Source: JBNJEM01 sp051745935
GTDB lineage: Bacteria; Planctomycetota; Planctomycetia; Pirellulales; Pirellulaceae
Direction: 5' to 3'
NCBI GenBank assembly: GCA_051745935.1
Contig: JBNJEM010000452.1
Coordinates: 1-6,671 of the forward strand
Length of the DNA stretch: 6,671 bases
How positions within the stretch are numbered: the stretch's first letter is position 1; each line of letters opens with the position of its first letter. A program made the position numbers and the translations under genes. This document shows, in pieces, positions 1 to 5,790 of this stretch. The notes under the pieces are model-generated. The model saw nothing but the letters and a program-made list of their open reading frames with translations, made no database searches and was not told where the DNA came from.

Positions 1-1
1 C

Positions 2-235
2 TGGTGCACCGCGCCGCCCGAGCCGGAGCGTCTCGAGCGGACAACCTACGCCTGGTACCGCAAATGGAAGCGCCAGGTGGAGGACCGCGCCGCCACGCCC
101 GACGACCACGAGGGCGAGCCGCTGAAGGACCCGTGGTACCTGGACTACCGCCTATGGAGCCTGGGCCTGATCCTCGTGCTGCTGGCCACGTGGTGGCTGC
201 TGGGGCTGCCGCGGATCTGGCGAGGCTTCCCCTGA
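2..235 (+). CDS. C-terminal end of a sodium:solute symporter-like membrane protein (5' end outside the window)
   Basis: The frame from base 2 to the TGA at 233-235 gives 77 residues and is open to the left edge, so the gene begins outside the window. A charged, tryptophan- and tyrosine-rich stretch (TTYAWYRKWKRQVEDRA) is followed by a linker and then one hydrophobic segment around SLGLILVLLATWWLLGL, near residues 52-68, then a short tail. A cytoplasmic basic/aromatic loop followed by a last transmembrane helix is typical of the C-terminus of long SSS-family Na+/solute symporters, which import a solute with sodium across the inner membrane. Codon use is GC-rich in third positions, as expected of a resident chromosomal gene. 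The substrate cannot be told from this piece. Another polytopic membrane protein is possible. The longer open frame from base 4 in a different phase is only its shadow. Confidence 0.6.
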   Translation, partial: WCTAPPEPERLERTTYAWYRKWKRQVEDRAATPDDHEGEPLKDPWYLDYRLWSLGLILVLLATWWLLGLPRIWRGFP

Positions 236-259
236 GCTTGTGCGCCGGCGAGGGGCGGC

Positions 260-527
260 TTAGCGCTCCTCGTAGCGGCACTTTCGGTCGCGGACGTTGT
301 GGGTCACCAGACCGTCGATCGCCACGCCCGCCACGTGGCCGTCAAAGAAGTCGAAGTTGACCTTGTAGGCCCGGCGCGAGTCCTTCAGGGTCTGTAGTAA
401 CGAGTTATATTTCAGGCGGTTGGATTTTTCCGGGTGGAAAGCTGCCCGACGCAAGCCGTCCTCCCGTTGGTCGGACTCGCGGCGCAGAAAGTCGTCCGCG
501 ACCGGTATAACAGCCGGTTGTCCAATC
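260..527 (-). pseudogene. 3' fragment of an unrecognised gene, cut by the REP-like block
   Basis: The minus-strand frame ending in TAA at 262-260 reads as a plausible protein C-terminus for about the last 88 residues, including LLQTLKDSRRAYKVNFDFFD and GHVAGVAIDGLVTHNVRDRK. Further upstream the frame runs into the repeat block that starts near 528, where the translation is repeat-derived (CHGLVPW-like strings on the other strand). I therefore place the break at about 527 and see no start codon for the real gene. The string NFDFFDGHV faintly recalls the end of planctomycete prepilin-like H-X9-DG proteins (NVLFFDGHV), but the histidine expected ten residues before the DG is an arginine here, so I do not assign that family. 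It converges on the symporter gene, with the two stops about 25 bases apart. Confidence 0.4.
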
Positions 528-616
528 GGTAACCGTTCACGGGCAGGAGACTGATGTCCCCGGACGTTCGCGCGTCCGTTGCACATATTGAGGAAAGGCT
601 TTTCGAGGTGCAAATG

Positions 617-635
617 CCACGGGCTTGTCCCGTGG
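617..635 (+). repeat. REP hairpin, copy 1
   Basis: CCACGGGCTTGTCCCGTGG forms a perfect 7-bp stem with a 5-base loop (CTTGT). Similarity to copy 2 in reverse complement extends beyond the hairpin on the right: CGTTCCACGCTAC near 645-656 against CGTTCGCCGCTAC in the reverse complement of about 687-700. Confidence 0.75.
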
Positions 636-707
636 TCCGTTACGTTCCACGCTACCGACGGCCAGGAGTGGTGTGTCTGGCCGGTTTGTAGCGGCGAACG
701 TGAACCA

Positions 708-726
708 CCACGGGACAAGCCCGTGG
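708..726 (-). repeat. REP hairpin, copy 2, inverted relative to copy 1
   Basis: CCACGGGACAAGCCCGTGG is the exact reverse complement of the hairpin at 617-635, including the loop. The two units therefore face each other across about 70 bases, as in a head-to-head REP pair. Flanking bases (GTAGCGGCGAACGTGAA to the left) are also partly shared in mirror order. Confidence 0.75.
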
Positions 727-966
727 CATCCATGCGGGCCTTGCGTGTCCAGGTCATGTAGCGGCACCCGTGAACGGCTACCTTCTGGGAGACTCGATTC
801 CGTGGCCGTGAGTGCGCCGATCCCAGCGTGATTTTGCTGTGCGGCATCTATGTCGATCTGAATCCGATCAAGGCGGGCGAAGCGGACAGCCCGGAGACGG
901 CGCCGTATACGTCGGTCTTTCAGCGGATCCAAGCGCAATTGCAGCGGAAGAACGCCCGGGATCGAG

Positions 967-993
967 CGGACGGACGGATGGATGGATGGATGG
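967..993 (+). repeat. Tetranucleotide microsatellite in the transposase remnant
   Basis: CGGA is repeated three times (967-978), followed by TGGA three times and a partial unit (979-993). Being 4-mers, unit gains or losses would shift the frame; the present length leaves it open, encoding ADGRMDGWMA. Confidence 0.85.
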
Positions 994-1069
994 CCGAACT
1001 GACGGTGCAACCGGAGAACAGGGCGACGCACGCGCTGGCGGACACCTCGCGCAGCGGCCGTCGGGCGTC

Positions 1070-1094
1070 GGACATGGGGATTCTGCCGATGTCC
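1070..1094 (+). repeat. REP-like palindrome inside the transposase frame
   Basis: GGACATgGG...CCgATGTCC can fold as an interrupted hairpin around ATTCTG. In the transposase frame it encodes DMGILPM. This differs in sequence from the CCACGGG hairpins at 617 and 708, so it is a separate palindrome type. It could also be native coding sequence of this transposase family. Confidence 0.45.
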
Positions 1095-1237
1095 CTGGAT
1101 TCCTACCAGCGGCTGCTCGATTGGACTGCCCGATTGATCCAATCCGGCGAGCGGTCCACGATCCCCAAGGACCTCGCCGCGATCTTGGATCACATGAACA
1201 TCGAGCAAGAGGCCTGGTTGGAGACGGTGCTGGGGTA

Positions 1238-1674
1238 CGACGACCTGTTTTGTCACGTCGTGGGCTCGTGTGCCTCGATGGGCGTGGCCGTCAAGCGGAT
1301 GGAGGCCTCCCAGTTGAAGGGCGCCGCCGCGAGCCGCCGCGTGTTCAAATAGCCGACATCCTCCGCCCGAGTGTGCCGCGTTTCACTCCGACGTTTGGCG
1401 TAACGGGTTGGTGATTAGTGTAAGGTGTTGCTGTCTCGAGGACGCTGACGTACACAAGTCATTTTTTTGACTGCGGGGCCAGTCTCCCATCGCGGTGCGC
1501 GCTGTTCGTGACCCTCGTTGCGTGTGCGGCCCCACGCGTGCCCTCCCGGTCCATCCTCTCGCCCCTTGTCCCCTGACATCGCGTCTTCCGGCGGCCATCA
1601 CGCTTTGCAAATGGTTGACCAAGCTCGCAAACCCACGGCGAAAACCAGGCCAAAAATCAGCATGTCTGCTTTCG
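1238..1674 (+). repeat. Large inverted repeat, left copy: transposase 3' end plus about 320-bp noncoding tail
   Basis: This stretch reappears as the reverse complement of 6214-6671. It comprises the last 38 codons of the transposase and a noncoding tail. Matching landmarks include CGACGACCTGTTTTGTCACG at the left, the GTCA-poly(T)-TGAC palindrome, CATCGCGTCTTCCGGCGGCC, and CAGCATGTCTGCTTTCG at the right end. Similarity stops abruptly after TTTCG at 1674, where csb1 coding sequence begins on the other strand. The abrupt end, shared by both copies, marks a true element boundary. The other copy is about 20 bases longer because of indels near 6330-6350. The outer limit of homology is unknown because the right copy runs off the window. 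Confidence 0.9.
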
Positions 1675-2957
1675 CTTACCAGTTTCGCGGATTCCGGAAC
1701 GAGATCGCACCGCGAGCGCAAAAAGTATCCCTGCTGCCACCGTTCGGTGATCGCAATTAGACCAAGCGCCGCAAGCACAGTTTGGGCGGCGGCATTCCGC
1801 TTCGCAATTTGCTTGTTGTCTTTCGTTGGGAAACGAAGGCGACGCAACGCTGCCAACGAAAGAACGGTCGTTTGGAGAGCATGGTCGATGGAAACGCCGC
1901 CGGCCGCAACGGCACCCTCGCGGGCTTCGGCCTCGCGCCTAACTCTCGATGAATAATCGATTCCGTCGCGGTTTTCGCGAACGCGATACTCCAAATCCAA
2001 TTCACGGGCTTTCAACGGATCATGCCCCTTTGCACCACGGCCATATTCGGCCAAGCTGGGTGGGAAGTTGCCATGATTTGCAACCGACGGACGCCCTTGA
2101 TCGGCAAACTCTTCCTCTGATGGATCGTGCCATACCGCTTTACCTTGCGCCGTCTTTGCGTAGAGGAGTTTCTTGCCCTCGCCATCCTCAATTGCGTCGT
2201 CTGGATCGAGAGTCCAGCCACCGTTACTCGCTCGATACACCGGGCCAGCCTGCTTCACGATTCCCAGCGGATCGATTCGGCTACTGGTGCGGACGCCTGC
2301 AACCGCATTGACGCCGACAATCTCCGATACCAATGCACGGGCGAACTTGTTTCCGAGTCCACCGCGGCTGCCCGTGGAATCCCAAGTGCCGAATACCAGT
2401 GCGGTCGGACACAACTCGAACAAAGCCGTCGCGTTTCGAATATTGGCATCGAACACATGAGCGTATGCCTCACGAAAGTCCTTTCCACCCTCGTCATCAC
2501 CATTCTTTCGCGTCACGCTGTCTCGCAGAATCGCGTCAGCGATCCGGTGCGGAGCGTCAAGCGTCGTGATACGACCAACGTCATGAACGCTTCGGCGAAC
2601 GAGTTCCTGCTCTGCGTCGCTCAGTGAGTCACCATCAACGGCGACTTCGACATCCGAAAAGTCCGTCAGCACCATTGGCATCTTGAGTTTCAACGGATCA
2701 TCGTCGTTCCTCTCCCAAGCATTTCGGAGTGCCTCTTCGAGCCGATTGGCCTGCGACTGCACGGAATCCAGTAACACGCAGGGCACTCTCACTTCGCCGA
2801 TCAGCCGTTCCTCCATCGCATAAACGCCGCCGCTGTAAGTTGGCGGAAAGACTTTGTCTTTATCACCGCCAGCGGGCTTCAATTTGGCGTTAACACGAAA
2901 AGCCGCTGTTGAACCGCGAATAGCATCTTGCACCGTCTTCAAGTCAAGTGATTTCAT
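1383..2957 (-). pseudogene. csb1: csb1 / cas7 of a type I-G (I-U) CRISPR system, C-terminus replaced by transposon tail
   Basis: Csb1 (GSU0053 family) is the Cas7-like backbone subunit of the type I-G, formerly I-U, Cascade-like effector; it polymerises along the crRNA. Family marks in order are VFPPTY (36-41), VLLDSVQSQANRLEEAL (61-77), FGTWDSTGSRGGLGNKFARA (189-208), SSRIDP (225-230), SLAALRRLRFP (367-377) and LRSRCDLVPE (413-422). Native sequence runs to about residue 427 (base 1675). From codon 428 the frame reads through the reverse strand of the transposase tail (SESRHADFW...) for about 96 further residues to the TGA at 1385-1383. The family's last few dozen residues appear to be missing. 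The ATG at 2957 is supported by AAGGA at 2970-2966, eight bases upstream. The first 427 codons are free of frameshifts, unlike cas3 and csb3 upstream. csb2 (cas5-cas6), expected downstream, is gone. A stable chimeric protein is possible but unproven. Confidence 0.88.
1457..1472. repeat. Short A/T-cored palindrome in the left transposon tail
   Basis: AGTCA-TTTTTT-TGACT is a 5-bp stem with a T-rich loop about 105 bases after the transposase stop. It has no T-run after the stem, so it is not a classical intrinsic terminator. Its core is kept in the right copy (6438-6451) although surrounding bases differ, which suggests a role for the element or a structural end. Confidence 0.55.
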
Positions 2958-2965
2958 TTGAATGG

Positions 2966-2970
2966 TCCTT
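2966..2970 (-). promoter_or_regulatory. Ribosome binding site of csb1
   Basis: AAGGA on the minus strand lies eight bases before the ATG at 2957-2955 and fixes that start. It has survived although the upstream genes have decayed. Confidence 0.65.
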
Positions 2971-3052
2971 CATGAATTAAGGTAGTTGGTCGACTGCTCA
3001 GTTTGAGGAGTTTTCCAGCTGGGAAACAAACTCACTGCTGTGACACGTTTGG

Positions 3053-3196
3053 TCACAGACCTTTGGCGACCACGTTTGTGGCTAAACGAACTAGGCCAGA
3101 GGGGTCGGCAAGCTCGATTAGGCCGCAGCATGCGAAGAACTGGCCGGGGTTGGTCATGTCGACCTTCACCATGATGTCGGGAACGGGTTGGTTCAT
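3053..3196 (-). pseudogene. csb3: csb3 remnant (type I-G CRISPR effector subunit), N-terminus only
   Basis: From ATG at 3196 the frame reads MNQPVPDIMVKVDMTNPGQF and FACCGLIELAD (together residues 1-31), the signature opening of the Csb3 family (V-D-x-x-NPGQFFACCGLLELADRLWP). The fragment stops at TGA 3055-3053 after 47 residues, whereas the family has several hundred. After ELAD the expected RLWP appears one frame over (CCTCTGGCCT reads L-W-P near 3099-3090), so there is a frameshift around 3100 as well as loss of nearly all the rest. The roughly 95 bases between this stop and csb1 (2958-3052) may be the scrambled 3' end of csb3, but no frame there is recognisable. The start overlaps a TGA (ATGA, 3196-3193) that may be the old cas3 stop, which fits a tightly packed operon. 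The position between cas3 and csb1 matches the usual order of type I-G operons. Confidence 0.75.
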
Positions 3197-4443
3197 CGAG
3201 CTGGTCCAATTCCTCGCCGCGCCACTCTCCCCGTGCGCCCAAATGCTTCTGAGTGGCAACGAGGACGAACCCTGGATGGTTCTTTACCGCTCCGGTGTCC
3301 GCATCTTGAGCACGGGTGAAGTCGAGCAGGCGGTTCATTCGGATTCGCCGATCGCCTGGGCGAAACCGGCTATGCAGAAGGCAGATCTCTGGCTGAGGTG
3401 GACCGCCTTTCTTTCTTGCTGCCTTCGCAGCCGCGATTTGAAGCTGGGAGAACACGTCTTTCGCGGAACGTACTGTATTGAGCACTACGAGCGTCAATCG
3501 ACCGGTTTCGTGGCGATCAAGAATTCCGCAGCCATCGCGCTGCGTTGCCTTCGGCACCTTCTGGGAAACGACGATCGTCTTCTCGGCGCGCAACCGCGTC
3601 TAGACGTGAGGCAACTGCAGGTCGTTGTGAGTCAGCGAATGTGCTTGTCCCACCTTGCAACCAAGATCGTCGCGATCCCGTGTCTGTAATCCATTTGCAG
3701 CAATCGTTGCTGACATCCAGAGGAAGTGGTTCCGAATCATAGGGCCCCATAGCTTCGACATGAAACAGTCGAGCTGCGAACTCGTTGCCAAACCACTTCC
3801 CATCAGCTGGATTTCATCGAACACCCACAGACAGTCGTTGTTCAGCAAGCCGAAATCCATGGGCCAACGTGCGCGCCGAGCGGCGTAGCCGCGGTCAAGC
3901 GCCCGGGATAGCAGCATGTCCTGGGTTCCGATCAATACAGCATCCCGTTCTGGCCACAATGCCCAATCGGTTGATTCCTCACCGCCCATCAGCAGATGAA
4001 CCGCGATTCGATTGGCTCCCTGATCGCCGTGCTCGCTGGCCCAGCCCACGGGTCTTTCGTCGGATGGGTCGGGTTTGTAGCGCGTCAGCCGGGATGATCG
4101 CGTCGGCAATTGCTCGTCGCCGGGGTTCTCCCAGATCGCCTCGCCGGAAAGCAGTCCCAGCCGGTCCAACCAGCGCACCGTTTCGGCGAAAGTCTGTTCC
4201 ACGAGAACCCGCATCGGCAGGCAGTATACAACGCCGGGGCGTTTGCTTGCGGATCGACTCATCCGCGAATCGTCGTCGCCACGACCAAGCGAGGATGGCG
4301 GCGGCGGTCTTTCCAAGCCCGGTCGAAACACTGAGCAAGTGCGGAACCGTATCGCCTTCCGTTGTCAGTCTCGTTTGGTATGGATACGGATCGCCGCATC
4401 CGGTGGCCCGCTCGAAGACTGATCTGAAACCGCTATGGCACAT
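3193..4443 (-). pseudogene. cas3: cas3 helicase of type I-G CRISPR system, inactivated by frameshift, nonsense codon and 3' deletion
   Basis: Cas3 is the helicase-nuclease that unwinds and degrades DNA marked by the Cascade complex. The ATG at 4443 opens MCHSGFRSVFERATG, then PYPYQ (residues 19-23) and Walker A TGLGKT (41-46, near 4323-4306). After IRKQTPRR the frame shifts near 4233 (one extra base or two lost), and the protein resumes one phase over with VVYCLPMRVLVEQT (4232 onward). Motif II is DEIQ (3818-3807) and motif III is SAT (3713-3705). A TAG at 3602-3600 interrupts the same phase, which continues directly with TRLRAEKTIVV, LVVLNTV (3491-3471) and LLHSRF (3380-3363). Homology ends at FVLVATQ (3249), inside motif V. 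Motif VI and the C-terminal region, which in this subtype normally carries the HD nuclease, are gone. The last about 55 bases may be the old 3' end, closing with TGA at 3195-3193 overlapping the csb3 ATG. Three separate lesions make this a clear pseudogene. Confidence 0.9.
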
Positions 4444-4871
4444 GGTAAGGCCTCGCCCGTTGCTTCCAATTCGGTTGGGAAAATCCGGTCGGGATCCGCC
4501 TGGATGAAACGCCGGAAACGCCATCACGCATCGGAACATGACCGAACATTATCGCCATTCTCCCTGGCGACGCCACCAGCGTACCAGCCAGGGCGGACAG
4601 ATCCTGTCCAAGCGAAAGCGTTTTTTCGGAAAATCGAGCAGGGGCCAGCGACCACTGCTTGTCCTTGACCCGAGCGAGATTCTGAAACTCCCTGGGGGAC
4701 ACGAGTCGCGAATTGGAACGGATCGTCCGGATGCTTGCGAAGCTTGCCGGGCAGATGCGAGGCGACCGCGTCGAACCGACCGCTCTGGGCGTCCAGTTCC
4801 ATTGTCTTTGACTGTGATCGCCACTTCCACCCGCCGATTTTGTCGACTGATTCGATGAAACGGATTCGCAT
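4433..4871 (-). pseudogene. Unrecognised, probably frameshifted gene between vapC and cas3
   Basis: An ATG at 4871 lies three bases after the vapC stop and opens MRIRFIESVDKIGGWKWRSQ, continuing with FDAVASHLPGKLRKHPDDPF to about 4705. That phase then degenerates into a low-complexity translation. From about 4705 another phase looks protein-like: RLVSPREFQNLARVKDKQWS, APARFSEKTLSLGQDLSALA and so on, ending at TAG 4435-4433, which overlaps the cas3 ATG at 4443 by 11 bases. The tight spacing at both ends suggests one gene of about 145 codons in an operon with vapBC and cas3, broken by a frameshift near 4705. I recognise no family, catalytic motif or membrane segment. It could alternatively be two short remnants, or not a gene at all. 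Confidence 0.35.
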
Positions 4872-4874
4872 TTC

Positions 4875-5267
4875 TTACCAGAGAATACGGACCAGCGAAG
4901 CATACTGTTGCATGACGCTGTCAGTCGTGACAAACTCCATGTCCTCAGTGCGCGCTTGGGCGATCAACATCCGGTCGAACGGATCATTGTGGTGCGGCGG
5001 CAAGTCCCCCACCGCCAGCACGTGTTCCACACGGATCGGCAGCAATTGAAACGGACCGTTTCTCACTTCCGCCTCGACGATGTCACTCAGCGGCACGTCT
5101 AACTCCAGTTTTCCAAGCTGGGATTTGATTTGGATTTCCCAGAGGCTGGCGGCGCTGAAGTGCAGCGAATTGGCGGGATCGGAACACTCGTCGGACGCCC
5201 GCTCGGACAGTTTCTCCGGCGATTCCATCAGCCACAAAAACGTGTGCGTATCGACGAGCAGTTTCAA
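4875..5267 (-). CDS. vapC: VapC-type toxin, PIN-domain ribonuclease
   Basis: 130 residues, normal length for a single PIN domain. The acidic active-site residues are present: D6 in LLVDTHTFLW, E44 in SLWEI, D95/D98 in HHNDPFDR and D116 in FVTTDS. This is the SMc/Sll0205-like subgroup (DTHxxLW...PHHNDPFDRxLIAQA). VapC toxins are Mg2+-dependent endoribonucleases held in check by their antitoxin. Initiation is at TTG (5267-5265), which overlaps the antitoxin stop as TTGA (5267-5264); no ATG is nearby, so translation is probably coupled to vapB. The stop is TAA at 4877-4875. No lesion is visible, so the toxin is probably functional, in contrast to the broken genes downstream. Confidence 0.9.
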   Translation of the reverse strand: MKLLVDTHTFLWLMESPEKLSERASDECSDPANSLHFSAASLWEIQIKSQLGKLELDVPLSDIVEAEVRNGPFQLLPIRVEHVLAVGDLPPHHNDPFDRMLIAQARTEDMEFVTTDSVMQQYASLVRILW

Positions 5268-5503
5268 ACCTGCCCCCCCAACCAGAAATCGTCAGGCAAC
5301 GGAGCATCGAAGTCATCCGCGATCTTGATCTCGCCGCGGTATTTTCCAAACTCACGCGTGCCGTTGGCTGGCGGAACCGAAACAAGCCGCGCTGTCGGCC
5401 GCCCCTCGTGGGTAATCACAATTTCCTGTCCTTGATGCGCGAGCTTGACCAGTTCATTGATTCTGGCTCCCGCTTCATCAATGTTGATCGTAGTTGTAGG
5501 CAT
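5264..5503 (-). CDS. vapB: VapB/Phd-YefM-type antitoxin, partner of the PIN toxin
   Basis: 79 residues. The N-terminal part (TTINIDEAGARINELVKLAH then GQEIVITHEGRPTARLVSV) is a Phd/YefM fold that binds DNA and usually represses its own operon. The C-terminal part (REFGKYRGEIKIADDFDAPL then PDDFW) matches the segment that wraps the PIN toxin in this subgroup. The ATG at 5503 is preceded by AAGGAAG at 5514-5508, a strong ribosome binding site. The stop overlaps the vapC start by 4 bases, the usual antitoxin-first arrangement. Reading frame and length are intact. Confidence 0.9.
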   Translation of the reverse strand: MPTTTINIDEAGARINELVKLAHQGQEIVITHEGRPTARLVSVPPANGTREFGKYRGEIKIADDFDAPLPDDFWLGGQV

Positions 5504-5507
5504 GTTT

Positions 5508-5514
5508 CTTCCTT
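5508..5514 (-). promoter_or_regulatory. Ribosome binding site of vapB
   Basis: AAGGAAG on the minus strand ends four bases before the ATG at 5503-5501. It is the clearest Shine-Dalgarno sequence in the window, consistent with the antitoxin being made in excess. Confidence 0.7.
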
Positions 5515-5543
5515 TTCGCTGCGCTCAAGACGCTCACTTTATT

Positions 5544-5571
5544 ATTCTAACCGACCGTCGCCGGCTGTGAA
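5544..5571 (-). promoter_or_regulatory. Candidate sigma70-type promoter for vapBC
   Basis: On the minus strand TTCACA (5571-5566; one mismatch to TTGACA) and TAGAAT (5549-5544; one mismatch to TATAAT) are 16 bases apart, with the -10 box about 40 bases before the vapB ATG. The A+T-rich patch TAGAATAATAAAG stands out from the GC-rich surroundings. No second promoter is evident before cas3, so the decayed cas genes may be transcribed from here. This is a match by eye only. Confidence 0.4.
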
Positions 5572-5744
5572 ACAGAAGGACGGTCGCTGGTGTGATCGAG
5601 CGGTTCATCCTGGGTGCCGGCGAGCCGGGCGTCGACGTCCGGCTGATCTTCCGCAACCTGACCGGCCAGGAGCAGCCGCTACCGGACTGGATCGAGGACA
5701 AAGGTATCTTCTCCGCGCGCCCGGGGCCGCCGATCGCGCGGTAG
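5571..5744 (+). pseudogene. 3' fragment of an unrecognised gene
   Basis: After the in-frame TGA at 5568-5570 this phase is open for 57 codons to TAG 5742-5744, with natural-looking sequence such as VIERFILGAGEPGVDVRLIF, RNLTGQEQPLPDW and IEDKGIFSARPGP. GC-rich codon use resembles the symporter end rather than the cas genes. No ribosome binding site or convincing start exists, so I take it as the C-terminal stub of a gene whose body was lost. GTG at 5592 is possible as a start but unsupported. Function unknown. Confidence 0.3.
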
Positions 5745-5790
5745 CTCGATCTAACCGACATCGTCTCCATCCATAAGTTTCGCCGGTCTA

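Larger units (their letters stand above)
528..782. repeat. REP-like block bounded by a 16-bp inverted repeat
   Basis: GGTAACCGTTCACGGG at 528-543 and CCCGTGAACGGCTACC at 767-782 are reverse complements with one mismatch. They enclose two further, inverted copies of a hairpin unit (617-635 and 708-726). The nested mirror arrangement resembles the BIME-type clusters made from REP sequences, which IS200-like/RAYT transposases are thought to spread. A remnant of such a transposase begins about 45 bases to the right. No credible gene lies in 528-827; the open frames there translate the repeats. Confidence 0.6.
828..1352 (+). pseudogene. 5'-truncated IS200-like (RAYT-type) transposase
   Basis: About 174 residues read in one frame to the TAG at 1350-1352. 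The first recognisable stretch, YVDLNPIKAGEADSPE, is the motif just after the catalytic core of Y1/IS200-like transposases of the REP-associated kind (usually YVDLNPVRAG). The C-terminal part, with LPMSLDSYQRLLDWTARLI and a WLETVLGYDDLFCHVVG-like helix, matches the extension seen in planctomycete members. The N-terminal portion that should carry the HUH metal-binding histidines and the catalytic tyrosine is missing. Position 828 is only the first GTG of the open frame, not a real start, and the sequence upstream is REP repeat. I infer a dead remnant. A CGGA/TGGA microsatellite (967-993) and a REP-like palindrome (1070-1094) lie within the frame. The last 38 codons recur, inverted, at 6557-6670. 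Confidence 0.72.

Noticed and set aside
579..761. Short plus-strand frame with CHGLVPW-like sequence
   Set aside because: It merely translates the two REP hairpin units.
812..1414. 200-codon plus-strand frame overlapping the transposase
   Set aside because: Wrong phase; the transposase motifs are read from 828 in another phase.
2127..2627. 166-codon plus-strand frame opposite csb1
   Set aside because: It is antisense to well-conserved csb1 coding sequence and has no recognisable motif of its own.
3003..3689. 228-codon plus-strand frame opposite cas3/csb3
   Set aside because: It is antisense to the cas3 helicase segments and the csb3 start; the homology lies on the minus strand.
3979..4539. 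Long minus-strand frame with an ATG at 4539
   Set aside because: Only its part from 4443 to about 4233 is cas3. The residues before 4443 overlap the upstream ORF and are not cas3-like, and those after 4233 are out-of-phase translation past the frameshift.
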